This document shows, in pieces, positions 1 through 11,632 of a stretch of 64,000 nt of DNA. The notes under the pieces are model-generated. The model was given only the letters and a program-made list of their open reading frames with translations, ran no database searches and was not told the DNA's origin. Location: contig OX424569.1 in assembly GCA_949152475.1 (NCBI GenBank), forward strand, positions 30,425,950 through 30,489,949. Direction: 5' to 3'. Positions within the stretch are counted from its first letter, which is position 1; every line of letters starts with the position of its first letter. This stretch comes from Terebella lapidaria (lineage: Eukaryota > Annelida > Polychaeta > Terebellida > Terebellidae). Both the position numbers and the translations under genes were made by a program.

Positions 1-992
1 TAAGCAGCCCTGAGGACAGGAAGATCTTTTAGAGTACACCATACAGTTTTCGGACACTAACACTAACAGGGAATCTAACATTGTGGAACTTATCAAACTA
101 GATACCTCTCCTAACACTTCGCAGAAAGACCACAGACACTTGGCCCGGTTCAGTGCTTGGGAAAATTTGTTTCCGACATAATAACTGACATAGAAAATTG
201 GTGGTAAATCATGAAGTGTCCGATTTCTGGTGGTGTCCGAAAATAGGCTGGATTACTCTATACATGTATAATGGTGTAGATTTGAATTTGATTATTGAGG
301 TATCTTGTTTTGTTAACTGTGTTGGTGTTGATGGTTTTGGTATTCTACTCTGAACATAACAGAAACCATTTATTATAAAGTATGCACATTTGGCGACTTG
401 TACTGTTGTTTTTTTTCCACATTACAATGTACTGGTCTATTATAATATTATTCTTGTGCAATGTGGAGAGTTTCAGCTCAGAATTAATCTTGATATGGAG
501 TCTACATATATTACTAGTATGATATGATTGAGCAGGTATCTTGTGGCATTTGTCATTCCAATGTGGACTGTATTTCTGATTCTGGTAGGCTTCAAACTCT
601 TGTCCTATGTTGAGAGACAAAGTCATATGTGATAAATTTTCACATCTGTCCCGATGTCAGATGTATCAAAAAGTTTTTGATTTGCACTGCTTTAAGTAAC
701 ACACGCAAATTAGAAAAAAATTAGAAAAAATATCACAAATAATTAGAGTTAATACTTAGATATTAGATGTACTAGTATCTGGAGAACATATTTTCCGTGG
801 ATCCAAACACAACCCATGACGAGAATCACTACATCCATGAATCGCCACATTTATTACCAGATAAAACATTCTTATCTGCCTGTCAAAAGCGTTTTAATTT
901 CACAGGCTGCTGGGTTCAATTCCTGGAAATTATAACTCCCTCGCTTTGAATCCATTGAAATGACTTGGTTCAAGGAGAACAAACATGTTTGA

Positions 993-1553
993 TCAAGTGA
1001 TTGACGTTGAATCGACGGCAGAACGGAGCATGGAAATGTTTTCTGAGCATTGCAGAAGATGAATATTTTTGATAGTCTGACACTGTTTTTGAAAGCACTT
1101 GTTTTCGTTAACCAGCCAATATTGAAAGATGTCCTCATTGCACAGGTTTATATGTAACACTTCGCACAGCATATTATTGTGAGATTGCACGAATATCGCG
1201 AGAAAGCTCCCAAAACTATTTGCAACTATCCCCATTGAAATTTGTGTGAATCCATTAACGATGACAAGCACTATTGGGAAATTGTGGAATATCTCATTAA
1301 AAATTATAAATATCGATATTACTGCATGCACCTGATAAATGTATTGTATGCTTGAAAGACATATCATTCCTCGCGTGTGTTTATCTCGTGCAAGTAGGGA
1401 TGTATGTAGTAAATATATGAGTATAAAACACTGGCGGATCATAACCACCTCAAACGTCATCGAGAAACACATATTAAGCACGTCAATTCGCAATAAAAAC
1501 CAGAACTTAGACCTGATTATTTTACTACTTCCTCGTCCATACCTCTTCAACTT
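993..1553 (-). CDS. Unidentified hydrophobic open frame, possible exon (copy 1)
   Basis: An open frame of about 187 codons on the minus strand ends in a stop at 993-995. It is preceded at 1554-1555 by an AG in a pyrimidine-rich context, which would make it a terminal exon rather than a complete gene. The product has at least three hydrophobic stretches, around CFILIYLLH, AVISIFIIF and FPIVLVIVN, so a multi-pass membrane protein is possible, perhaps a chemoreceptor-like one. I do not recognise a family. No upstream exon could be joined to it, and AT-rich DNA yields hydrophobic frames by chance. Confidence 0.22.
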   Translation of the reverse strand, partial: KLKRYGRGSSKIIRSKFWFLLRIDVLNMCFSMTFEVVMIRQCFILIYLLHTSLLARDKHTRGMICLSSIQYIYQVHAVISIFIIFNEIFHNFPIVLVIVNGFTQISMGIVANSFGSFLAIFVQSHNNMLCEVLHINLCNEDIFQYWLVNENKCFQKQCQTIKNIHLLQCSENISMLRSAVDSTSIT

Positions 1554-2410
1554 CTAAAAATATTAACGAACAAAAACATGACACATCCATACTCGATTTT
1601 TCGCCGAGAATAGAAACAAATAAAAACCACGACAGTCTGAGTCTGAATTCAGTGCATGGAGGGATGGAAGGGGAAAGCCGTAGTTGTGATGGAGACCGAT
1701 TGAAAAGTAGGTAGATTGATTTATGAATGAGGGACACTCCTTTTGCTCAGAGGCTGTTAAAACGCTCAGAACTTTTTAAAGCTGTTTTCCCCTGAATTTC
1801 TCGATGAATGCCTGTGTAATATTTCGTTTCTCGTCTACACCGCAATGTACGAAAGTTGAGTGGGTATTTATAAGTTCATCATATTTCATTAAATTTATGA
1901 TAGGTTATCAGTTGTTTGATTGATTCTATGCGCAGGCCAATGCTCGGAAATTGAAGATAGATTTGAAACGGGTGAATTTCACGTGTGACAAGCCGTTTAT
2001 TTGGCTGTCACACAATAAATATGAAGTACCCGATCACTAAATTGTGTGCCAGCCTGGCTAAGTTTATAAACACGGTCGGAAAAATGCCTTGCTACGCTCT
2101 GTTCACGATAATATTGTAAATAACTTAAATGTGTAAATTGTAAATTTTGGTAAATGCCCACATAATAAAACTAGGCTGCAAATGAAATTTGTTTTCACAA
2201 ATGTACTTGAATATCCTTCATCGACATATAAAACTGTCATTTCAGGCAATAAAAAGTGCACTTAAAACACTTCATTATTTTTCTCATATCTAACTTTCTA
2301 TAAATCCGAGTGAGTGTACAGTGAGAGGAATATTTATTAATGTTGTGGTGTCTTCGGTTAATTATTTTATTTATATAAAATATTCACATTAGCCAGAAGG
2401 ACGCACCATA

Positions 2411-2704
2411 GGAAGGCATTTATATTTAAAATGCCTTCCTATTTAAAATAGGTATTGTAGATACGCCAAACTGTTCGTTTTGTAAAAAAGAAGATGAGAC
2501 ATTATTACACTTGTTTTTAGAATGTAACTGCGTTGTAAAATTTTGGTTTGAATTTCATAGTATTTTATCTAAATTTGGTAATGATTTTCACAAATGTAAT
2601 TGTAGAGAAATATTACTAGGTCAAATACGATCCCCTACGACAATATATGATTTATTATACCTAATTGCCAAAATATATATCTACACTTGCAAATGAAATA
2701 ACCG
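2411..2704 (+). mobile_element. LINE 3' fragment cut off by the duplication breakpoint
   Basis: Same 5'-truncated LINE as at 7138-7714, but the sequence changes at 2704, so the last part of the coding region, the 3' UTR and the A-rich tail are missing. The left target-site copy is at 2397-2410. The reading frame therefore ends early, at a TGA at 2694-2696. Confidence 0.8.
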
Positions 2705-4727
2705 AAAATTGTGCATTCAGCTTCTCTGAGACCACCCATTGCAAGTGGTTGTATCCACAGGTAAAGTTTGTATTATGTAGGGACAGGTAATCTCAAACAA
2801 GCTTTTTTTTTGACAAATCCAAATTTTACCTTGATGTCTAAAGGATGACATACTAGTATCAAAGGCATCAAAATCAAAGTCATGTCAGGCCTTGAATTGG
2901 CGCTTATCTTGGTGTGCACTTAGAAACTACATGTGTAAGAAATCGTATACCGGTATGCTGCATTTTTCGTGACCTCCAACTTGACTTATGGATGCATCGG
3001 GAGTTCAAATTGAGAATTATATAAATATAGGAAATTATTCAATAGAAATGATGAAATTATAATTGAGAATTATATTTATTATAGGAGATTATTCAATAGG
3101 GATGATGAAATTCTGTATAGTCATCGAGCGGTGGGTTCCAGGAAATGGTTCGAAGTATTATAGCTATCGATTATTAATTGGTTTAGAAGCACTCCAAAAC
3201 ATTTAGGTGATATTCTATCATCTGAAAATCTGTTATCTGCATAATTTAAGAGACGACAGGTTAAACTCAGAAAGAATTTTAGTAAGTAACTTCAGTGTAT
3301 ATGAAAAACCGTCGGACCGTCTGACATGTCCTGTGTAAATGACTGTATGTCCGATGTCACTCGGCAACACTTCTGTCCAGATGTCAGATGTGTATAATCC
3401 AGCCTGAGTCCAAGTGCGGTTTGATTGTTTTCCGAATTTTAGCCACTCCCACAAACTTGGATCTTCGATCAATCTTGGAACCTCTCGTAAATTGTTCAAG
3501 CACACACCATCTCGTAATACAAGTTGTTTGACTAAGAGTAAAATCGTGCCGTTTGAGAATACCGAAGTTGGGGCACACAACCTCAAGACTTCATATTCCC
3601 AAAACGCCCAACACAATAATATCGTTTTCAAAGTGCTGGAGGCTATTGTCCAACTATGAAACTGTTTGTTTGCATCTTGTCATAGACATGAAAACTTTGT
3701 CCTTACCAGTTATCACCTTAGATATTATTGTCACCATGAATTTCACTATCAGTTTCATGTTAGCTGACACTTCACACAGTGTCCAAGCAGCACCCTGACG
3801 TATACTTCGAAAATAAATGTGGTAGAGTAAACCATACAGTTTTCGGACACTAAAGGTGAAATCTCAATAATGACTGTATACTCGGATTTTTCTAAGTCGT
3901 TTACACTGTTTTTCACTAAAATATTTGTGATGCTAAAGGCTATCGTTCTATAACTTGGCATACTTCACCTGGGAGTCAAACGGCAATTTTCTACCAAATT
4001 TCAGACAGCTAACGCGAAAATTGAAAAAGTTGGCAATCCACCCCAATGTTAAATTTAGCCCTATTCTTTAATTTCTGGGCCCGCACACAATTTTGTGCAT
4101 TTGCTCAGTTTTGTATTTGAGAAATGTTTCAAAATCAACATGTTTGTGCAGAATACAACCCAGTGTATCTTCTGGTTCAAAGTTACAAGAATATTTCGAA
4201 TCCTGATGGATGTAAACAGGACCAATTTCTCGAATATGCTCAGATTCTCGAGATCCCGTTTTGGGCTGAAATTTTACATTGAGGTAGATTGCCAACTTTT
4301 TCAATTTTCTCGTTAGCTGTCTGAAATTTGGTAGAAAATTGCCGTTTGACTACCAGGTGAAGTATGCCAAATTATATAACGATAGCGTTTAGCATCACAA
4401 AAATATTAGCGGATAACAGTGTAAACGAGTTAGAAAAATCCGAGTATAGTAGAAAATGCTAGATGATTTATTTTACATGCAACGGCATATGCACGTAAAT
4501 GTGGTAGAAGTAATAAAGTCGTATGGAAATATTATTTTGTCCTCACTTTAATATTGGTGAATTACGAACTGTGAGTTCAAATGACAGTAATCGGACACCC
4601 AAGACAGAAATCGGACACCTTCTGTGTCTTTAAAAATAATAGGTATATCATAATAGTTTGAGGTTATATACATACAGCAGTCAATCGGTAGTTGTTGCAA
4701 GGCTACAGATGAGCTATGAAATAAAAT
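2705..4727. other. Unique part of duplication unit; no gene seen
   Basis: This 2-kb stretch occurs once in the window. It contains a palindromic MITE (3877-4448). Around 3785-3852 it has a degenerate copy of the motif seen at the start of each duplicated segment, with the shared words CATACAGTTTTCGGACAC. Short overlapping frames on both strands show no recognisable domain. Confidence 0.6.
3877..4448. mobile_element. Palindromic Tc1/mariner-like MITE (572 bp)
   Basis: The two ends are long inverted repeats: TATACTCGGATTTTTCTAA at 3877-3895 matches, inverted, the sequence ending at 4448. The arms run inward nearly 200 bp on each side, through the region reading AGTTGGCAATCCACCCCAAT on the left. 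Both ends carry TA, the dinucleotide duplicated by Tc1/mariner transposases. There is no coding capacity, so it is non-autonomous. The central core resembles that of the MITE at 41342-41909. Confidence 0.75.
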
Positions 4728-5719
4728 TAAGCAGCCCTGAGGACAGGAAGATCTTTTAGAGTACACCATACAGTTTTCGGACACTAACACTAACAGGGAA
4801 TCTAACATTGTGGAACTTATCAAACTAGATACCTCTCCTAACACTTCGCAGAAAGACCACAGACACTTGGCCCGGTTCAGTGCTTGGGAAAATTTGTTTC
4901 CGACATAATAACTGACATAGAAAATTGGTGGTAAATCATGAAGTGTCCGATTTCTGGTGGTGTCCGAAAATAGGCTGGATTACTCTATACATGTATAATG
5001 GTGTAGATTTGAATTTGATTATTGAGGTATCTTGTTTTGTTAACTGTGTTGGTGTTGATGGTTTTGGTATTCTACTCTGAACATAACAGAAACCATTTAT
5101 TATAAAGTATGCACATTTGGCGACTTGTACTGTTGTTTTTTTTCCACATTACAATGTACTGGTCTATTATAATATTATTCTTGTGCAATGTGGAGAGTTT
5201 CAGCTCAGAATTAATCTTGATATGGAGTCTACATATATTACTAGTATGATATGATTGAGCAGGTATCTTGTGGCATTTGTCATTCCAATGTGGACTGTAT
5301 TTCTGATTCTGGTAGGCTTCAAACTCTTGTCCTATGTTGAGAGACAAAGTCATATGTGATAAATTTTCACATCTGTCCCGATGTCAGATGTATCAAAAAG
5401 TTTTTGATTTGCACTGCTTTAAGTAACACACGCAAATTAGAAAAAAATTAGAAAAAATATCACAAATAATTAGAGTTAATACTTAGATATTAGATGTACT
5501 AGTATCTGGAGAACATATTTTCCGTGGATCCAAACACAACCCATGACGAGAATCACTACATCCATGAATCGCCACATTTATTACCAGATAAAACATTCTT
5601 ATCTGCCTGTCAAAAGCGTTTTAATTTCACAGGCTGCTGGGTTCAATTCCTGGAAATTATAACTCCCTCGCTTTGAATCCATTGAAATGACTTGGTTCAA
5701 GGAGAACAAACATGTTTGA

Positions 5720-6280
5720 TCAAGTGATTGACGTTGAATCGACGGCAGAACGGAGCATGGAAATGTTTTCTGAGCATTGCAGAAGATGAATATTTTTGAT
5801 AGTCTGACACTGTTTTTGAAAGCACTTGTTTTCGTTAACCAGCCAATATTGAAAGATGTCCTCATTGCACAGGTTTATATGTAACACTTCGCACAGCATA
5901 TTATTGTGAGATTGCACGAATATCGCGAGAAAGCTCCCAAAACTATTTGCAACTATCCCCATTGAAATTTGTGTGAATCCATTAACGATGACAAGCACTA
6001 TTGGGAAATTGTGGAATATCTCATTAAAAATTATAAATATCGATATTACTGCATGCACCTGATAAATGTATTGTATGCTTGAAAGACATATCATTCCTCG
6101 CGTGTGTTTATCTCGTGCAAGTAGGGATGTATGTAGTAAATATATGAGTATAAAACACTGGCGGATCATAACCACCTCAAACGTCATCGAGAAACACATA
6201 TTAAGCACGTCAATTCGCAATAAAAACCAGAACTTAGACCTGATTATTTTACTACTTCCTCGTCCATACCTCTTCAACTT
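5720..6280 (-). CDS. Unidentified hydrophobic open frame, possible exon (copy 2)
   Basis: Apparently identical to the frame at 993-1553, inside the right copy of the tandem duplication. Because the duplication is so recent, conservation of the frame says nothing about coding potential. The same acceptor-like AG precedes it at 6281-6282. Confidence 0.22.
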   Translation of the reverse strand, partial: KLKRYGRGSSKIIRSKFWFLLRIDVLNMCFSMTFEVVMIRQCFILIYLLHTSLLARDKHTRGMICLSSIQYIYQVHAVISIFIIFNEIFHNFPIVLVIVNGFTQISMGIVANSFGSFLAIFVQSHNNMLCEVLHINLCNEDIFQYWLVNENKCFQKQCQTIKNIHLLQCSENISMLRSAVDSTSIT

Positions 6281-7123
6281 CTAAAAATATTAACGAACAA
6301 AAACATGACACATCCATACTCGATTTTTCGCCGAGAATAGAAACAAATAAAAACCACGACAGTCTGAGTCTGAATTCAGTGCATGGAGGGATGGAAGGGG
6401 AAAGCCGTAGTTGTGATGGAGACCGATTGAAAAGTAGGTAGATTGATTTATGAATGAGGGACACTCCTTTTGCTCAGAGGCTGTTAAAACGCTCAGAACT
6501 TTTTAAAGCTGTTTTCCCCTGAATTTCTCGATGAATGCCTGTGTAATATTTCGTTTCTCGTCTACACCGCAATGTACGAAAGTTGAGTGGGTATTTATAA
6601 GTTCATCATATTTCATTAAATTTATGATAGGTTATCAGTTGTTTGATTGATTCTATGCGCAGGCCAATGCTCGGAAATTGAAGATAGATTTGAAACGGGT
6701 GAATTTCACGTGTGACAAGCCGTTTATTTGGCTGTCACACAATAAATATGAAGTACCCGATCACTAAATTGTGTGCCAGCCTGGCTAAGTTTATAAACAC
6801 GGTCGGAAAAATGCCTTGCTACGCTCTGTTCACGATAATATTGTAAATAACTTAAATGTGTAAATTGTAAATTTTGGTAAATGCCCACATAATAAAACTA
6901 GGCTGCAAATGAAATTTGTTTTCACAAATGTACTTGAATATCCTTCATCGACATATAAAACTGTCATTTCAGGCAATAAAAAGTGCACTTAAAACACTTC
7001 ATTATTTTTCTCATATCTAACTTTCTATAAATCCGAGTGAGTGTACAGTGAGAGGAATATTTATTAATGTTGTGGTGTCTTCGGTTAATTATTTTATTTA
7101 TATAAAATATTCACATTAGCCAG

Positions 7124-7728
7124 AAGGACGCACCATAGGAAGGCATTTATATTTAAAATGCCTTCCTATTTAAAATAGGTATTGTAGATACGCCAAACTG
7201 TTCGTTTTGTAAAAAAGAAGATGAGACATTATTACACTTGTTTTTAGAATGTAACTGCGTTGTAAAATTTTGGTTTGAATTTCATAGTATTTTATCTAAA
7301 TTTGGTAATGATTTTCACAAATGTAATTGTAGAGAAATATTACTAGGTCAAATACGATCCCCTACGACAATATATGATTTATTATACCTAATTGCCAAAA
7401 TATATATCTACACTTGCAAATTAAATAACCGTTTACCCTTAGGAAAAGGCGTTATTAATTGTATCAATAATTATCGTAGAATTGAAGAAGAAACAGCAAG
7501 AAAAAACATGAAGTTAGATTTGTATTTAGAAAAATGGAGGGACCTGAAACCTATGTAAAACCGATTTAATTTGGAAGATATTGTACAGTTCAGAAAATAT
7601 TGTGCATTTTGTGTATGTTTATGTGTAAACTGGTGTATAAACCTATGTGAGTATTATGCGCACTAGTGATGCGAAATAAATATATGTTGAAATTTTTAAA
7701 AAAAGAAGAAAAAAAAGGACGCACCATA
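7124..7728 (+). mobile_element. 5'-truncated LINE with 14-bp target-site duplication
   Basis: The 14-bp sequence AAGGACGCACCATA occurs at 7124-7137 and again at 7715-7728, bracketing a 577-bp insert. The insert ends in an A-rich tail (about 7697-7714). It encodes the C-terminal end of a reverse transcriptase with the zf-RVT pattern C-x2-C, ET..HLF..C and a following FW (about 7190-7275). The frame ends at a TAA at 7556-7558. Long target duplication, A-rich tail and 5' truncation are hallmarks of target-primed reverse transcription. The zf-RVT end suggests an L1/Tx1-type element, but the fragment is too short to be sure. Confidence 0.88.
7135..7169. repeat. Perfect 14-bp hairpin at the LINE 5' junction
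   Basis: ATAGGAAGGCATTT at 7135-7148 is followed after a 7-nt loop by its exact reverse complement at 7156-7169. The first three bases belong to the target-site duplication. The same hairpin is in the left duplicate (2408-2442). It may mark an end-joining or template-switch event when the truncated LINE integrated. Confidence 0.7.
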
Positions 7729-10400
7729 ATTCAAGATTGTCTTACATTAATTATGTTCATTTTTACAGAGCAATAAAAAACACTTTGATAATAATACTAT
7801 CAAAAGGATCACTTCGATAGTTTACTACTCGAACTCTATTGTTTCAAACAAATCGTGAATTTCAGTTCATATGATCAGACATATGCACTGTTCGATGGTA
7901 GATATTACAGTAGATGTAAACATTAACACAATCTTCAACCTCATTTAACTTTGAAGGTGGTGCTCAATAAACCCAAACCCATTCAAACATGCGATCTAAT
8001 CATTAACCATTTGAACCCTCCCGTCTTCATATCACTGAAAAACACATCACTACTGTTATAAGCGTGATTTACACCAGCAACTTTACTGATCACACAGACT
8101 GATTTATTGCAGAAGGGTCGAATATTTGCTCTTGTTTTAGCATATATCGTAGCTGATAACGATATATTCGCGATCGTTCGAGGCGATCGGGACAGCAGTA
8201 CAAAGCCGGACGATAAAGGTAAACGTAGATCTAGTGATAAATCACAATATCTATCGAGATAGCGTGGTTATGTATGGTATTTTTATTCATGTATGCGAGA
8301 AGATTTGACAGCTCTGGGCTTGCCGATTTGTCAGAGTAGCCTACATGGACTGATAACGATATTATAGTGTGGGACGTGTTTGTGAGTCTGAAAACGTATT
8401 ATATTTCGCTGTAATTCGAACAATATCAAATATTGATAGAAAACTACAGGAGGTGAGTACGGTAGTTGAGTAGTTTGGTTATGAGATGTTTGCATTCTTT
8501 TACGATACCATTAAAAGATGCATGCATATTTTATAACAAAAGCAAGATATTGATGCATACCAGGTCCAGCATCCATGCAGGAAGTTCATAGGACCCACTT
8601 CAATTGCCCTTGTATCAAGAGCCGTCTTTGTGACTCACCGAATGATATCGTATCACAGAGCATCGCAAAAAATCACACGGAACCCAAAACCGGGAAATAA
8701 AAATAGAATGTGACAAGCTTTCTGTCTCTAGCATATCTAGCGAGATTGCTGAAGGAAGTTTCAGCGAGGAATCGAGATGGCAAAAAGAAATATTAATATT
8801 GATATTGAAAGACCAAGATATCGTTCGTGTTTGTGTATTTGGGGGAATATATACAAAATCGAAATGTAAGCGACATGAACGCGAGGACACGATTATCTGA
8901 ATACAAATATAATCAATAATATGATCCAGATTCCAAATTCGGTCAACTTCAAAATGTTACCACGCGAAATGCATTGTGCATTCATTCTTGAATGGACTGG
9001 TTCCTCACGCAGTCACAGCAGAATCAGGTTCTATTCCTGCCCCCCTCCCCCCCCCCCCCCCCCGGCCAAATGTTTGGTGGGTTTTCCACCACACATTGCT
9101 TATTGCACTAATGTTGCTTATTGCACTAATGACAACACTCATGCGAAAACCAGTGCGAAAAGAGATGCTATAATATAACATATATATGTGCAGTTCACCA
9201 TTTCAGTTCAAGTTGAAGTTTTTAAATATATCAGTATTGTAATAACTCATGGTTGACGAATGTCTGTGGTGCTTGCTACATTATACATAACACACCACAA
9301 ATGACCACTTCTAGTCGATTAACCACCCTATTTGGTTTACAGTATGTGTATATGTTGTGGTAAATTGTTGATATATAGCGATACAATCAAGGCCACGTTA
9401 TCTTTGTGTGTGTACATCTTTATCTCTGTTTACTTTAGCTCGCCACTTTAGCGCTTCTCCAGATGTCGAACACAAGGACACCACGTGATTTCGGGCTGCT
9501 GGGCCCAAGTACACGGGTGAAAATGACCACGCTCAAAGCGCGAAATCAGAAAGAAATTCCACACGTCGATCTTCGCCCTACTCAAGACAGCTGCATGGGT
9601 CGAGGTACAAAGCACAAATGTTGATAGTCAAGACGAACGCATCAATGACAAATCATGTGCAAATCTTGTCTTGTATACGTGATGTGAACTTGTCGGGACA
9701 TCGTACGTTATAGCTCGTGAAGCAGCAACAGCGATGGAGTATATTGTGAGAGTATACTGTGAGATTCGGATTAAACCTGGAATTGTTTGACATGTGAGGT
9801 AAATATTGTACAGGTAGAGTATATTCATATTGCTAAATATGATCATGTTGCAGAGATCATGCTAAATACAATCATGTTGCAGAAATCATGCTTACAAATC
9901 AAACGAATACACGAAACACATGTTCTATAATTATCGGTCCCCATAAAACGTGACATCCAATTTCAAACTATCAAACAGAGGAACTAAAGCAAATATATTT
10001 CGTTACATTTGAAAATATTAAAAGCGTGTGTGTAAGTAAAAGAGTTTGTGTACCTCAATTGAGTTAGGGTACACGAAGTGTCCGCTGTCAGTTTGAACTG
10101 CAGCACAAGTTTAGTTTACCGGACATATGGTCCGACAACCTATTGCCGACTAAAAAAATGTCTGATCAGTTTTTGGATTTTTGTTTGAAAGATTCCTCTT
10201 CTGTACCTTCGTGATGTGTATATGTTCTGTTACCCTTGAATCGCTGAGTCTCCGTGTGGCGGCCATTTTGAATTTTCGATGGGTCCAACCAATAAAAAAG
10301 TTTCTTTGCCCTTGAATGGCTCGAAATGGGCGCTCAAACTTGGCCCAAATGGGACTTTCCCATGTTAAATTCTCCAATTTTTTTAATGGGAAACATCATT
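7729..10400. other. Gene-poor stretch upstream of the Schlafen-like gene
   Basis: No supported gene. The stretch holds a C-rich run at 9040-9063 and scattered short frames without domains. A donor-like ...CAGGAG|GTGAGTAC with the GT at 8453 could end a non-coding first exon of the gene that starts near 11.6 kb, whose own first visible exon begins after an acceptor at 11591-11592. That link is a guess. Confidence 0.5.
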
Positions 10401-10429
10401 GCTAATATCTCCCTTAATATTGAGATTAG

Positions 10430-10885
10430 AGATTAAGAATCAATTGTGGACATATAGAAATGATATATGCTGAATAATCCCGAGACCTTGAATTTGACCT
10501 TTGACCTAATTTTCAAGGTCACAGGACAAAATGGCTAATGTCTTGCTTCTTATCGACTTTTTAGCTTGGGAATCAATTGTGGACAAATAGGAAATGATAT
10601 ACATGTACGCCAAACATTCTGATGACCTTGATTTTGACATTGACCCTATTCTCAAGGTCAAAGCACAAAAGGGCCAATATTTCACTTATTATTGACTTTA
10701 CAGCTTAGGAATCAATTGTGGACAAATAGAGAATGATATATGCTGAAAGTTCTCGTGATCTTGAATTTGACCTATGACCTTATTTTCAAGGCCAGATAAC
10801 AAAGTGCCCAATATCTTGCTTATTATCATCTCGCTCATTGTCGACTTTGCCGCTTAGGAATCAATTGTGAACATATAGAAAGCAA
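10430..10885. repeat. Tandem repeat, ~134-150 bp unit, with DR1-like motifs
   Basis: The word AATCAATTGTGGAC (last copy GTGAAC) recurs near 10438, 10570, 10710 and 10860, so three full diverged units are present. Each unit also has a TGACCT-x-TGACCT-like pair followed by a CAAGGTC-type half-site. The first pair, TTGACCTTTGACCT near 10494-10507, is a perfect nuclear-receptor DR1 on the minus strand. The array ends about 0.75 kb before the Schlafen-like start codon. Confidence 0.75.
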
Positions 10886-11632
10886 TGTTGTTCATGTCCC
10901 CTTGTGCACATGTTGTCGGAAAATTACATTTCCAAACTTTGAGAGCTTAACACTGTACATTTCTCCAGTAACCTTTCTTAGACTTTGGGCTAATTTTCAA
11001 TATGAGTTTTGACAAAATCCAAATGTTATTAAAACCAAAATAAACCAATTTTTATTGATAACACCGAGTTGAAATGCCCAGATCCTGATAACACTTGATT
11101 ATTAATATTCCCCGACAACTTGTCCTGTAGTTTACTGATTTCACCCAATCAAATTCATTTTCAAACGACCGTGTCTAAAATCAAAGGTGTACAATATTTG
11201 TGACCTTCAATAAATGATAAACTCACGTGAAAAAAAGCATGCTTTTAGAAGCTGATAACACAATGTCCGAGTTCTAGAGTTCTTCTTAACTGATAAGAAA
11301 TAAATCATCTGAACAATACCGCAATGTGTTACCAACAACACATCGGGCAAAAAGTTTGTACAACAACAAAAAAGGTAAAAAAAAATGCACACGTGTTCTC
11401 TCTAAATGATGCTTCGTTGCATTGGTTTCCTTCTTTATGATATACTGATATTGCTGTCCGCTGACCGATTCTGTAATGTTAATAAATACTAGTACACGCC
11501 TTTCCGTTGCCTTTACGTCGCCTCTTCGTTGAGCACAGGATTTGAAGTGGAACAATTTTCATGATTCCGATTCCTACTATACATTTTTCCAGGGGACAAA
11601 ACATCTCGCAGCCTGACCCCTGAGGCGTGAAG

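Larger units (their letters stand above)
1..2704. repeat. Left copy of tandem duplication (unit 4,727 bp)
   Basis: This stretch recurs at 4728-7431 at a constant offset of 4,727 bp. The only difference I noticed by eye is at 2695/7422 (g versus t); homology ends at 2704/7431. The left edge lies at or beyond the window start. The right edge falls inside a LINE fragment that is complete in the second copy, so the duplication is younger than that LINE insertion. The repeated unit is best read as 2705-7431. A real recent tandem duplication and an assembly false duplication of two haplotypes both fit. Confidence 0.93.
4728..7431. repeat. Right copy of tandem duplication
   Basis: Second copy of the sequence at 1-2704. 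Here the sequence continues naturally into the 3' part of the LINE fragment (to 7714), so this copy shows the original right-hand context. All open frames of the left copy recur here unchanged. Confidence 0.93.

Noticed and set aside
8921..9178. Proline-rich frame over the C-run
   Set aside because: Proline codons come from the poly-C tract; frames on both sides lack support.
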